Source: Metellina segmentata
Lineage: Eukaryota; Arthropoda; Arachnida; Araneae; Tetragnathidae
DNA length: 64,000 bases
Reading direction: 5' to 3'
NCBI GenBank assembly: GCA_947359465.1
Contig: OX375879.1
Location: 91,934,578 to 91,998,577 of the forward strand
Made by a program: the position numbers and the translations under genes. Positions 22,341 through 32,856 of the stretch are shown here, one piece after another. The notes under the pieces were generated by a model, which made no database searches, was not told the DNA's origin, and saw only the letters and a list, made by a program, of their open reading frames with translations. The number at the start of each line of letters is the position of its first letter. Within the stretch, counting starts at the first letter, position 1.

Positions 22341-22555
22341 CATCCCAAGTGGTTTCGACGAGATATCTCGTCAATGAAGATCAGACCAATTTTTCTAATG
22401 ACGACAGATCTTGTCACCAAGATAGTGACGATTTTTTTTATGAAGACCACATCGAGATCTCGTGGTTTTCTTCTAGTGACGAGATTTATGGTCCATTAAG
22501 ATTCGATCAGTTTTGCTGATGACGTCATATTTCCTAGAAACAACCACCTGGAGAG
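22341..22555 (+). mobile_element. Palindrome-rich MITE copy 4 (215 bp, unexpanded)
   Basis: Starts CATCCCAAGTGGTTTCGACG after TTAC (a probable decayed TTAA), contains GACGAGATATCTCGTC at once, then CAATTTTTCTAATGACGACA, a degraded central GACCACATCGAGATCTCGTGG hairpin, and ends CAACCACCTGGAGAG. Length matches copy 1 to within a base, which supports about 215 bp as the ancestral size. Confidence 0.78.
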
Positions 22556-22559
22556 TTCT

Positions 22560-22850
22560 GAGGAAGTCTTTTGACCATTAGACTACGGCCGGAACAGTAG
22601 ACATACTTTGAAAGTTATAAGACTCGTGTCAGTTATACTACAGCCGTATCAAAAGGATAATATGCTTTTAGAGGAAGAGGTTGGTTGGATATCGTGTACC
22701 AAACAAGTTGCATGAATTTTTATACGGAGAGCGAAATTTTATTACGATCTCACTAGGAATATTTAAAATATAAATAGTCACTAGGAATAATTGTTAGTTG
22801 TAGATCAGATTTTTTCTGTACTGATAGCCACACTCTATGTTAACAGTGGA
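22560..22850. other. Intervening AT-rich stretch
   Basis: No recognised feature between the two MITE copies. Confidence 0.4.
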
Positions 22851-23609
22851 CATTCTTGGTGGTCGTCTTGAATAGGTATTTCGTCATTAGCAGGGCAACT
22901 TTTTGTTGCAGTAAAAATGAGAAAGGTTGCATTTATCATTCCCTAAAGTTGCATTTATGGAAAAAAAAGTTGCACTTATTTTTAATGCACTAAATTCTAA
23001 AATAAATTATTCGTAAAAAAGTAAAAAATCCAATACATATTGACATATTTAGTCGTATACAACAGTATTATATTACATTCTTAAATACAGAAGAACGTTG
23101 AATGGCCGATCCTTGGCTATTAATTTCTTTAACATTGAAAAACTGCGCTAACCGTAGTCGTATAATATGCTGTATAGGATAGCAGAAGCGCAAAATCCTT
23201 TCGCTCAACATTCAGAGATTTTAAAACGTCATCTACAAGGCGTACGACATATTGATGATCGACACTCGCCTCGCAAACGCTGTAGTCGATTACGCAAGTT
23301 ACCTCTGGATTATCAAGAGTGTCAACCCATGTGTTAAAAGTACTTGCCATTTATGTTGCGGTTATAACTCACTTACAATACACCCCATGCGGGAGGAATT
23401 TTGGTTTTAGTACTTTACATACAGCGTAGAAAGTGTGAAAAAAGTTGCATTTGTTGCAAAAAGTTGCCCTAGTCATTAGAGGACAACTAATCAAATCCTG
23501 ATCTAGTCATCATCCAAAAATAGAAACTATCTTCAGATAGTTTGTTATTTGAAAATTTGGCTGGATTTTTTTTGATGAATTATATAGTTAGGCGAAACCA
23601 TTTGAAAGG
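22851..23609 (-). mobile_element. Palindrome-rich MITE copy 5, split by a hAT element
   Basis: 22851-22890 (TTGGTGGTCGTCTTGAATAG, GTATTTCGTCATTAG) is the left end of a reverse-oriented MITE. 23480-23609 (AGGACAACTAATCAAATCCT, GATCTAGTCATCATCC ... GGCGAAACCATTTGAAAGG before TTAA) is the rest. Between them sits the hAT element with its duplicate of GTCATTAG. GTCATTAG itself is part of the MITE's own TCGTCATTAG linker, so the order of events is clear: MITE first, then hAT. Confidence 0.8.
22891..23471 (-). mobile_element. Internally deleted hAT element, 8-bp TSD GTCATTAG
   Basis: Ends CAGGGCAACTTTTTGTTGCA and TTGTTGCAAAAAGTTGCCCT-A are inverted repeats, flanked by GTCATTAG at 22883-22890 and 23472-23479. 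Sequence aligns with the 5765-7183 element but lacks two internal blocks, roughly the equivalents of 6030-6655 and 6860-7060. At 581 bp it is a deletion derivative. A 73-codon minus-strand frame (23129-23350) starts as the same hAT transposase text (NVERKDFALLLS at residues 48-59) and then crosses the deletion joint. It is non-autonomous. Confidence 0.88.
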
Positions 23610-24228
23610 TTAAATTTGTTAAGAATCGTAAAATATTTCGTAGTGAAAAATGATTTAGAGCTGAGTAGAAAAATATGTCCCATCTTCATTTCCATATAAA
23701 TAAAGTTAGTAAGTTAAGTAACAGTTTCGCTCAACATTCAGAGATTTTAAAACGTCATCTACAAGGCGTACGACATATTGATGATCGACACTCGCCTCGC
23801 AAACTCTGTAGTCGATTACGCAAGTTACCTCTGGATTATCAAGATTGTCAACCCATGTGTTAAAAGTACTTGCCATTTATGTTGCGGTTATAACTCACTT
23901 ACAATACACCCCATGCAGGAGGAATTTTGGTTTTAGTACTTTACATACAGCGTAGAACGTGTGAAAAAAGTTGCATTTGTTGCAAAAAGTTGCCCTAGTC
24001 ATTAGAGGACAACTAATCAAATCCTGATCTAGTCATCATCCAAAAATAGAAACTATCTTCAGATAGTTTGTTATTTGAAAATTTGGCTGGATTTTTTGAT
24101 GAATTATATAGTTTGGCGAAACCATTTGAAAGGTTAAATTTGTTAAGAATCGTAAAATATTTCGTAGTGAAAAATGATTTAGAGCTGAGAAGAAAAATAT
24201 GTCCCATCTTCATTTCCATATAAATAAT
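23196..24228 (+). repeat. ~530-bp tandem duplication including the hAT 3' half
   Basis: The stretch from TTTCGCTCAACATTCAGAGA at about 23198 to CATTTCCATATAAATAA at about 23706 is repeated from about 23729 to 24228 with only scattered differences, a step of 531. The joint between the copies is a short filler, AGTTAGTAAGTTAAGTAACAG, that is not in the second copy's flank. The duplication carries half of the hAT element and all of the flanking MITE remainder, so two right TSD copies now exist (23472 and 23998). High identity means it is recent relative to the insertions. Confidence 0.88.
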
Positions 24229-24239
24229 TTGACTTCAAA

Positions 24240-24569
24240 GGAGTTTTAAAATATTGGCTGAAACATATCGGAATATTTGGGAATCAACGTACTTATAAAT
24301 CATTTCGATAATGAATTTCGTTTAGAGAAATATTCGCCCATCAGAATTTGGTTAACTGGTTAAGTTTCGGCAGAAAGGATGATTTTCACTTGGTTGATAA
24401 TGAAATTATTTTAGAATAAAATAAAGCAATTAAAATTTTAAAACTTCAACCATGCATAAGGGAAGTTAATTCCTTTTTTTAAAACACAAATTAGATCTTT
24501 GAGTTTGGATAAACCTATCATTAGTATTCAACGAACGATAAACAAGAACATTTGATCGCTGATTTAGCT
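24240..24569. other. AT-rich spacer
   Basis: Nothing recognised between the tandem duplication and the segment shared with 11.8 kb. Confidence 0.4.
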
Positions 24570-25410
24570 TTAAAATGTATCTTTTTAAATATTCGAAAAG
24601 CAAGGGCCATTACCTATTGTTTCCTAAACTATACTCTACTTTTTCAAGGCACAATGGATAAATTTCTCTAAGCAGCGCTAAGCAATGTTTCCTGTGTTTC
24701 AGCCTTAAAGCTACAATATTTCTGAAAATTCTAAGTGTATAAAGTAAGACATTTTTAAAGGACTTAGTTTAGTGAATAACGGTAAGGCAATATTTACTTC
24801 GCACGTTTAACGAAAATAAGATAGTTACGTTAATCCCCTGTCTTGTACTGAAATATATCACAATAAAGGTCACACTTTTCTTCCGGAATACTTTAGAAAA
24901 AAATTTAGACTTTTCTTAAAGTCTAAAAAATATTATTACTGTGTTAGCGCCTGTTTCTCGGAATTAGGTCGAACGTCTTAATTTTGTAATATGAGCAAGA
25001 ATGGTATAAAATTGGAAAAAGATTCGTTTTAAAATAAATATATTTTAGTGTCTGCAGTTTTCAGTAGAATCTTCTCTGGAATGGTGAGAAAGGGAATTTT
25101 TGAAGTATCGGATGAAAATTGACAAGTTTAGTGCTCAAAATATCGGCAATATCTTGACAATATACCTCGCCATTTGCAAAATTTGTTGGGTCTTGATGGA
25201 TGAGATATCGCGTCGAAACCACTTTGAGCGGTGAACATAACTGTGTTTTGGAACGTAAATAATAGTGGCTGCTTTATAAATGATTGATCATTCAGTGAGT
25301 TATGTTTTCACTATGGAGAAAAATACCAAACCATTCATTAGATTGATTGTTATTGTTAATTATTTCGCTTCCTATAAATAAAAAAGACTACACTAAGTCT
25401 ATAAGCCCGT
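24570..25410 (+). repeat. Segment shared with 11820-12630; left edge of the nested array
   Basis: See the counterpart at 11.8 kb. This copy contains an extra palindromic insert near 24895-24930 (TTTAGACTTTTCTTAAAGTC) and runs on, through ATAAATAAAAAAGACTACAC and TAAGTCTATAAGCCCGTGTT, directly into the first A module of the 25.4-31.1 kb array. Confidence 0.8.
25130..25235 (-). mobile_element. Partial MITE copy 6
   Basis: GACAATATACCTCGCCATTT followed by GCAAAATTTGTTGGGTCTTG, GATGAGATATCGCGTC and the end GAAACCACTTTGAGCGG correspond to the right half of a reverse-oriented MITE. It is truncated at the same place as the copy at 12345-12455. Confidence 0.7.
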
Positions 25411-25636
25411 GTTACTTGGTGTCCTCAAGAACAAGCTCAGAATGATGAATAAGCTGACCTGAGGCAGGACTATTGAAAAATCATTAGGTTAATAATGAAT
25501 GATCAGTTTTTGCAGCTGATTGTTTTACTCAGATTGTAATCGATTAAATCAAGCTCTTGAGACCAAGGCCTTGGTGAGGACTTTAGCCACTAAAAAGAAA
25601 CTAGCGTTCTTTCAGTTTGATTAATTTATTGGTAAT

Positions 25637-27428
25637 GAGGTGGGGCACCTCAATCCTTCTTAGCGGGCGTTGAGTTTTACTGCATTTTACAACCATTTCG
25701 AGAAAGGTTTACCAGACATCCTCAAAAGCTGAATATTTGTGTCTACATTTATCTGCAAAGCCCAGTAAAATCATGTTGACATTGCCGTAAATAACGCTCC
25801 CAAGATAAAATAATTGAGTTGTGCAACGATCATTCTGGGATATTACTGCTTCAAATCCAGTCTAAGAAAACGAACTACGCCCGCTAAGAAGGATTGAGGT
25901 GGGGCACCTCAATCCTTCTTAGCGGGCGTTGAGTTTTACTGCATTTTCCAACCATTTCGAGAAAGGTTTACCAGACATCCTCAAAAGCTGAATATTTTCG
26001 TCTACATTTATCTGCAAAGCCCAGCAAAATCATGTTGACATTGCCGTAAATAACGCTCCCAAGATAAAATAATTGAGTTGTGCAACGATCATTCTGGGAT
26101 ATTACTGCTTCAAATCCAGTCTAAGAACACGAACTACGCCCGCTAAGAAGGATTGAGGTGGGGCACCTCATTCCTTCTTAGCGGGCGTTGAGTTTTACTG
26201 CATTTTCCAACCATTTCGAGAAAGGTTTACCAGACATCCTCAAAAGCTGAATATTTCCGTCTACATTTATCTGCAAAGCCCAGCAAAATCATGTTGACAT
26301 TGCCGTAAATAACGCTCCCAAGATAAAATAATTGAGTTGTGCAACGATCATTCTGGGATATTACTGCTTCAAATCCAGTCTAAGAAAACGAACTACGCCC
26401 GCTAAGAAGGATTGAGGTGGGGCACCTCAATCCTTCTTAGCGGGCGTTGAGTTTTACTGCATTTTCCAACCATTTCGAGAAAGGTTTACCAGTCATCGTC
26501 AAAAGCTGAATATTTTCGTCTACATTTATCTGCAAAGCCCAGCAAAATCATGTTGACATTGCCGTAAATAACGCTCCCAAGATAAAATAATTGAGTTGTG
26601 CAACGATCATTCTGGGATATTACTGCTTCAAATCCAGTCTAAGAAAACGAACTACGCCCGCTAAGAAGGATTGAGGTGGGGCACCTCAATCCTTCTTAGC
26701 GGGCGTTGAGTTTTACTGCATTTTCCAACCATTTCGAGAAAGGTTTACCAGACATCCTCAAAAGCTGAATATTTTCGTCTACATTTATCTGCAAAGCCCA
26801 GAAAAATCATGTTGACATTCCCGTAAATAACGCTCCCAAGATAAAATAATTGAGTTGTGCAACGATCATTCTGGGATATTACTGCTTCAAATCCAGTCTA
26901 AGAAAACGAACTACGCCCGCTAAGAAGGATTGAGGTGGGGCACCTCAATCCTTCTTAGCGGGCGTTGAGTTTTACTGCATTTTCCAACCATTTCGAGAAA
27001 GGTTTACCAGACATCCTCAAAAGCTGAATATTTTCGTCTACATTTATCTGCAAAGCCCAGAAAAATCATGTTGACATTGCCGTAAATAACGCTCCCAAGA
27101 TAAAATAATTGAGTTGTGCAACGATCATTCTGGGATATTACTGCTTCAAATACAGTCTAAGAAAACGAACTACGCCCGCTAAGAAGGATTGAGGTGCCCC
27201 ACCTCAATCCTTCTTAGCGGGCGTTGAGTTTTACTGCATTTTCCAACCATTTCGAGAAAGGTTTACCAGACATCCTCAAAAGCTGAATATTTTCGTCTAC
27301 ATTTATCTGCAAAGCCCAGAAAAATCATGTTGACATTGCCGTAAATAACGCTCCCAAGATAAAATAATTGAGTTGTGCAACGATCATTCTGGGAAATTAC
27401 TGTTTCAAATCCAGTCTAAGAAAACGAA
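25637..27428 (+). repeat. Seven exact 259-bp units joined by perfect hairpins
   Basis: CACCTC at the unit start occurs at 25646, 25905, 26164, 26423, 26682, 26941 and 27200: six steps of exactly 259 bp. Units are almost identical. Each internal junction is a perfect hairpin: ACGCCCGCTAAGAAGG plus ATTGAGGTG, three spacer bases, then the exact reverse complement (25-bp arms). One arm has a single A-to-T change (about 26170). The array begins at the apex of a hairpin and stops just before a left arm, so seven right arms and six left arms exist. Body text (GAGAAAGGTTTACCAGACAT, CAAAGCCCAG) is the B module of the parent repeat. Confidence 0.95.
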
Positions 27429-28375
27429 TGCTTGTCCGTCTGGAATGATTGTGAACCTTCTCTGTAAACGACTGTGCCTAGAATGCGATGTAATACTAAC
27501 TAACCTCTCTTAGTACACCGGGGCTGTACAAAGTGGTTCACAATTCCGCCTGTGTAGTGCGATGATGAGTAATGTTTCATTGACCTTGCATTAGCAAAAA
27601 CACTTGGCATAAATAAATAAATTACACCAAGTCGATTCCCCAGTGAGACTTGAAGCCTTCCAGAAACAACTCATGATGGGAAATGGGCTGACCTGAGGGA
27701 CAACCAGATAACTAGCGAGAATTAATCTGACGAATTCAAGCGTTAATGAATGAATGTATCTTCTTTTATGCTTCGATGAGTATTCCTGGTATTTTTTACC
27801 ATTATGATTCTTATGTTTAAAAGCAAAGTAGGGTACACCTTCTCGTATGGTGGCTTTGTGTACCAGTTCTTCAGCCACTGTGAAAATTGGTGCAGTTTCA
27901 GTTCAGTTTATTTAGCAAGACATTTCTATCTTACACCCTCAGAGCACACGTAGAGTTTTATTTCATTTTCATACCATTTCAAAAACGTTTAATCATGCAG
28001 TCCCTAAGGAAAATATTTCCTTTTCTTTTTAGCTGTAAAGCCAAGCTAAGTCCGTCTGACAATGTCTGAACCCCCCCACACAAAACAAAATAAGTGTTTG
28101 TGAAACCAATCACCCCAAGAGCTGTATGTTTTCCTCACGGTCTCAGAAAAATATAAAAAAATTATTATATTGTTTTTACTTATCTCTCTTACCAACCATT
28201 CGATAAAGTAGTCCTGCTACTAAACTCTGGATCGGAATAAGTTGACAATATCTTAACTACCACTTCCAAGAGAAAAACAGTTTATGCGATTGATAATTCA
28301 GAGAACATTTACGTTTTAATTACAACCATAAAGCAGTCATGTAAATAATTTTTTTAGATTTTACATACTTCAGTT
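27429..28375 (+). repeat. Diverged parent repeat unit
   Basis: After a short non-repeat junction (GAATGCTTGTCCGTCTGGAA) the parent repeat resumes at about 27597. The A-module start GGCATAAATAAATAAATTAC is followed by GAGACTTGAAGCC and GACCTGAGGGACAAC. At 27950 the B-module text GAGTTTTATTTCATTTTCAT, ACCATTTCAAAAACGTTTA and GTAAAGCCAAGCTAAGT appears. Frames of 95 and 60 codons in this stretch are inside repeat DNA and are not genes. Confidence 0.7.
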
Positions 28376-29080
28376 GGCATAAATAAAAACGATTACGCCA
28401 AATCAATTAGCCAGTGAGACTTGATAACCGTGCCCGTGAGAACAATCAAAATGAATTAAAACCTAGCCTGAGGCAAGACTAGTGAATAAACAGAACTAGA
28501 AAGAGATACATAAGAGTAATATGAATTACCAGTTTGTGCATCTAAAAAGACTCGGAGAACTAACCACTTGGCCACCAGGTTGGAGTGAATGAGCACAAGT
28601 GTGAAGTTATCTCTCCTCTTTTCAGTTTGAGTCTTCCTTATCTTTATTTGACTCATATTATGGTGCATAAAAGAAAAGTAGAAAATACCACTTCGGTTTA
28701 AGGCCTTAGGGAGATCTTGAGCCCTGCGAAAACTGGAGTAGCTTCAGTCCGGTTAATTCAGCAAGGCGTTCCCATCCCGCACACTCAGAACTTACGTCGA
28801 GTTTTATTTCTTTTTCATACCGTTTTGAGAACGGTTTACCAGACTGTCATACACATATGCCAAATATTTTTATCTCCTTTGTCCAGCTAGTCAAACTGTT
28901 AGCGTCGTAAATTCTGCACCCAAGAGAAAATAAGTAATTTTGTGCAACTATCAGTCTGAAACATGACTGGGAGCAGTCATACTTTAATTACGGTCAGAGA
29001 GTAGTCAAACGAATTATTAGATTGTTGTTAGTTGAACACTTGCTCTTACCGACCGATTGGTCTGTGAGTCACGGAACAGA
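28376..29080 (+). repeat. Diverged parent repeat unit
   Basis: Begins TTGGCATAAATAAAAACGAT, contains ACCACTTGGCCACCAGGTTG, TGAATGAGCACAAGTGTGAA and the B-module words GAGAACGGTTTACCAGACTG and CACCCAAGAGAAAATAAGTA. It runs directly into the 235/276-bp sub-array. Confidence 0.7.
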
Positions 29081-30664
29081 CTTCTCGATCGAAACGTTGA
29101 CAAACCCGATACCGAGAGAGAAACAGCTTTTGCATATGATACTTCAGAGAACTGTTAAGTTTTAAGTATGGTCGGAGAGAGCAGACAATAAAAACGATTA
29201 CATCAAGTCTATTTGCTCGTTAGCAGTAAGGCCCTCAAGAACCAGATCTGAAAGACGAAAAAGCTAGTTTGATGCAGGACTAGATAATATACAGGACAAC
29301 TCAGACGTCATTAGCTTCTCGATCGAAACGTTGACAAATCCGATACAGAGAGAAAAACAATTTTTGCTTATGATATTTAAGAGAACTGTTAAGTTTTAAG
29401 TATGGTCGGAGAGAGCAGTAAATTAACTCATTTGATTGTTGTTATTTATCTCAATTGGCATAAATAAAAACGATTACATCAAGTCTATTTGCGCGTGAGC
29501 AGTAAGGCCCTCAAGAACCAGATCATAAAGATGAAAAAGCTAGCTTGATGCAGGACTAGAGAATATACAGGACTTCGCAGACATCATTAACTTCTCGATC
29601 GAAACGTTGACAAACCCGATACCGAGAGAAAAACAGTTTTTGCATATGATATTTCAGAGAACTGTTAAGTTTTAAGAGTATGGTCGGAGAGAGCAGTCAA
29701 TAAAAACGATTACATCAAGACTATTTGCTCGTTAGCAGTAAGGCCCTCAAGAACCAGATCTGAAAGACGAAAAAGCTAGCTTGATGCAGGACTAGATAAT
29801 ATACAGGACAACTCAGACGTCATTAGCTTCTCGATCGAAACGTTGACAAATCCGATACAGAGAGAAAAACAATTTGTGTTTATGATATTTAAGAGAACTG
29901 TTAAGTTTTAAGTATGGTCGGAGAGAGCAGTAAATTAACTCATTTGATTGTTGTTATTTATCTCAATTGGCATAAATAAAAACGATTACATCAAGTCTAT
30001 TTGCGCGTGAGCAGTAAGGCCCTCAAGAACCAGATCATAAAGATGAAAAAGCTAGCTTGATGCAGGACTAGAGAATATACAGGACTTCGCAGACATCATT
30101 AGCTTCTCGATCGAAACTTTGACAAACCCGATACCGAGAGAAAAACAGTTTTTGCAAATGATATTTCAGAGAACTGTTAAGTTTTAGGGGTATGGTCGGA
30201 TAGAGCAGTCAATTAAATCATCTTATTGTTGTTATTTATAACAATATATCAATTGGCATAAATAAAAGCGATTACATCAAGTCTATTTCCTCGTTAGAAG
30301 TAAGGCCCTTAAGAACCAGATCAGAAAGACGAAAAAGCTAGCTTGATGCAGGACTAGAGAATATCCAGGACTACGCAGACATCATTAGCTTCTCGATCGA
30401 AACGTTGACAAACCCGATACCGAGAGAAAAACAGTTTTTGCATATGATATTTCAGAGAACTGTTAAGTTTTAAGAGTATGGTCGGAGAGAGCAGTCGATT
30501 AAATCATCTGATTGTTGTTATTTATATCAATTGGCATAAATAAAAACGATTACATCAAGTCTATTTGCTCGTTAGAAGTAATGCCCTCAAGGATCAGATC
30601 AGAAAGACGAAAAATCTAGCTTGATGCTTGACTAGAGACTATACAAGACTACGCAACCATCACT
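29081..30664 (+). repeat. Alternating ~235/276-bp higher-order tandem array
   Basis: CTTCTCGATCGAAACGTTGA (one copy with ACTTTGA) begins units at 29081, 29315, 29591, 29827, 30103 and 30389. The steps are 234, 276, 236, 276 and 286, so short and long units alternate and the true repeating block is about 510-512 bp. The short units lack the TCATTTGATTGTTGTTATTT ... GGCATAAATAAA part. Units are highly similar, as in GACGAAAAAGCTAGCTTGAT and GCAGGACTAGA. Confidence 0.92.
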
Positions 30665-31115
30665 AGATTAATCTGAATGCGCAGCATAATTAGATTAATC
30701 TGTTCGGCTGGTCATTCAGAGAGCTAATCACTATACCACCAGGCCAAAGTGAATGAGCACAAGTGTGAAGTCATACCTACTTTTTCATTTTGAGTCCTGA
30801 TATTTGTTTTACTTAGAATATGATTTATGAAACAATGTATTACACACCCCTTGAAACTGAGGCCTTGATGAGGCTTACAGTCACTGCGCAAACTGGCGCG
30901 GTTTCAGTTCGGTTAATTTAGCACATCATTCCCATTCCACACCCTCAGAGCCCGCGTCTGGTTTTGCTTCATTTTCATACAATTTCGAGAACGGTTTACC
31001 AGACAGCCCCACACGCCGAATATTTTCATCTCCTTTTATCTGCAGAGCCCAGCTAAATCAAGTTGACAATGTCGTAAATCCTGCCGCCCGAGAGAAAAAC
31101 AGAAAACCCGGCGGC
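30665..31115 (+). repeat. Best-preserved parent B module at the right edge
   Basis: Contains CACTATACCACCAGGCCAAA, TGAATGAGCACAAGTGTGAA, CACACCCTCAGAGCCCGCGT, GAGAACGGTTTACCAGACAG and GCAGAGCCCAGCTAAATCAA. It is the most G+C-rich version and passes into unique sequence at about 31115. Confidence 0.7.
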
Positions 31116-31520
31116 TTCCACAAGAACAGAACGCAGCGAGAGAGCGAGAGAAGGAAACTTATTCCGTATTAATCTCCCTAACACAATGTAGATAGATATA
31201 TCTGGGATCGAAGTTCCTAATCAGCCGGAGTAGAGGCGAACATTCCATTTATTTTGTTCGATGCGTCCCTGGCATTCGTAATGTGGGTAAGCATTACTAA
31301 CTGCGTTTGTGCAACTGATCATTCAGATAAGACACAATTTATGCAAAGCATTAGCTGCGCGGATCGCCTCACTGCGATGGAGAAAAGTGGTTTCGGATTA
31401 AAAATCTTTAGAGAAACCGCTTTTTCGTGTAGTTTCTGGAATTGGGTTTGTGAAATGCTGTTTGGGATTGAATAAATGGGCGCTGTTGTATTTCTCCTGT
31501 ACAACAATACCCACGTGAAG
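31116..31520. promoter_or_regulatory. G+C-richer island B at the right edge of the nested array
   Basis: Complex, repeat-free sequence (AACAGAACGCAGCGAGAGAG, AATCAGCCGGAGTAGAGGCG, TTAGCTGCGCGGATCGCC). A 73-codon plus-strand frame (31254-31475) has no recognisable domain and an opposing frame overlaps it, so I do not call a gene. It is a candidate conserved or regulatory segment by composition only. Confidence 0.25.
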
Positions 31521-31691
31521 GTGAGATATTAATATTTGCGTCATACGAGCTTGCACAATTTTTACAGTCGAGGACCAGGATAGAGGAATCGCGTAGTCTT
31601 AGAAATATGCAGTATTTAAAGTCTCTATTTATATATTTCCCGGTGTTGACCTCGTAATCTGACGGTGGTTCAAAACTAAGATGCTTCCCTC

Positions 31692-32005
31692 GGTAATGGT
31701 AATTAATTAACGCAGTACTATCGCAACAAAACTGACTAGTGGTGATAGTTCGGGATCACCCCCCAAGTGCAAGAGTCGAGGACAACACTACATAATTTAA
31801 TACCACGTTCAAACGATCAAAACCAGAGCTGTACCCCACTCTCCAAAATTCTACACCAATCCAACGTGAGAACATTTGAGACTACGACAGATTTAACATG
31901 TACCAGCCTCCTCGAACACGTCGATCCTTGGATGAATCGAGTTTCGAACACGCAACCCTCCGACTGTGATTCTTCAAACTGGACTACCACGGTCCGTACT
32001 CTCTT
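31692..32005 (-). repeat. Near-complete SINE with a different tRNA-like head
   Basis: Tail GGTAATGGTAATTAATTAAC, body CGGGATCACCCCCCAAGTGC, GAGGACAACACTACATAATT and CCCACTCTCCAAAATTCTAC, then the head. On the minus strand the head reads CCGTGGTAGTCCAGTTTGAA with GTGTTCGAAACTC as a B-box-like element. The body matches 17931-18242 but the head matches 3722-3835 instead. Confidence 0.8.
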
Positions 32006-32009
32006 TGCA

Positions 32010-32075
32010 TCTTCCCCTAATGGATTAATCCCGGACTGATACTAATAGTCCGTTTCGTTGCTGCAGTGAAATGAC
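32010..32075 (+). repeat. SINE tail fragment, forward
   Basis: CTTCCCCTAATGGATTAATC, CCGGACTGATACTAATAGTC and CGTTTCGTTGCTGCAGTG are the forward SINE tail region, immediately right of the reverse copy. Confidence 0.65.
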
Positions 32076-32079
32076 AAAT

Positions 32080-32560
32080 TCTTCTGAAGAAAGGTGACAC
32101 ATTTCCTTGTACGTCATGTAGGACGGAGCGTGTACCTATTTATACATTTATGTAGCATACCTACCTATTTATAAGTTTGACTAGATTCGAGGCACACTAC
32201 TCGACATTGTTTGCATACTGGCGAACGGCAATAAGCCATATAAAATCAAACGCTATTAATTTTGTCGATAAAGTTTATTGTGCTGTATTTTATCTATGAA
32301 GCCATAAAATACTGTTAAAAATACACGGAAAGCTCACTGTTCAAATTAAAGTTTTCGCTCGTGTTGTGACGCGTAATTGGCAATCTGGATCAGCAACTAA
32401 AAGGTTTCGTTACCTAATGAGAAAACAGGTTTAGATGTTAACAAATACCGAACGAGTTAGGAGCAAGTGAATGGCGTGCAATCGAATTGCTTATATCGAA
32501 TTGCTTATCGCAATGCTTACATTCAACTAGTTACCACAGTCCCAGCCTAAGCCTTTCGTT
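32080..32560. other. AT-rich spacer in the SINE cluster
   Basis: Nothing recognised apart from short direct words (ACCTATTTATA twice near 32133 and 32163). Confidence 0.4.
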
Positions 32561-32564
32561 GTAT

Positions 32565-32735
32565 CTCCACGTAATTTTGAACCATGGTCAGATGACGAGA
32601 CACCATCTGAGCTGGCACCACACTCTTCAAACTTCCACACCAACCCAACGTGAGGACTTTCGACCATGACAGATTTAAGGTGCACCATACGCTTACAAAC
32701 ATCCATGCAGTGACCCGGATTATCACAACTGCAGA
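32565..32735 (-). repeat. SINE body with partial head, reverse
   Basis: CCACGTAATTTTGAACCATG, GTCAGATGACGAGACACCAT, CTTCAAACTTCCACACCAAC and CAGATTTAAGGTGCACCATA, then CATGCAGTGACCCGGATTAT, which is the B-box side of a head. It lacks the tail and the A-box part. Confidence 0.75.
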
Positions 32736-32856
32736 AGGATGGATCGATGAGGTGTAAAAGATGAAAGTAGTAATCAATTCATGCATGACCGGATAACATG
32801 TCGTTATCTATCCACACATATAATTTAAACTGCTTACCTAATTTAAAGCCAAAATA

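Larger units (their letters stand above)
25370..31115 (+). repeat. Nested repeat region (parent units with two internal expansions)
   Basis: A parent repeat can be recognised at least four times, at about 25370, 27597, 28376 and 30530. Each runs from a GGCATAAATAAAAACGATTA start (A module), through TGAATGAGCACAAGTGTGAA, GAGGCCTTGATGAGG and CAGTTCGGTTAATTTAGCA, to a B module with GAGTTTTATTTCATTTTCAT, GAGAACGGTTTACCAGACA and TCTGCAGAGCCCAGCTAAAT. Two sub-arrays have grown inside it: 259-bp units from a B module (25637-27428) and 235/276-bp units from an A module (29081-30664). The best-preserved parent unit is the rightmost; units further left are more diverged. No protein-coding content. Confidence 0.85.

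Noticed and set aside
25637..27428. CRISPR-like look of regularly spaced palindromes
   Set aside because: Spacers are identical 234-base bodies rather than short unique spacers, the DNA is eukaryotic, and no cas genes exist. It is a tandem array.
31254..31475. 73-codon frame in island B with several cysteines
   Set aside because: An overlapping opposite frame, no signal peptide or cysteine spacing that I recognise, and no exon context. Not enough to call a small secreted peptide.
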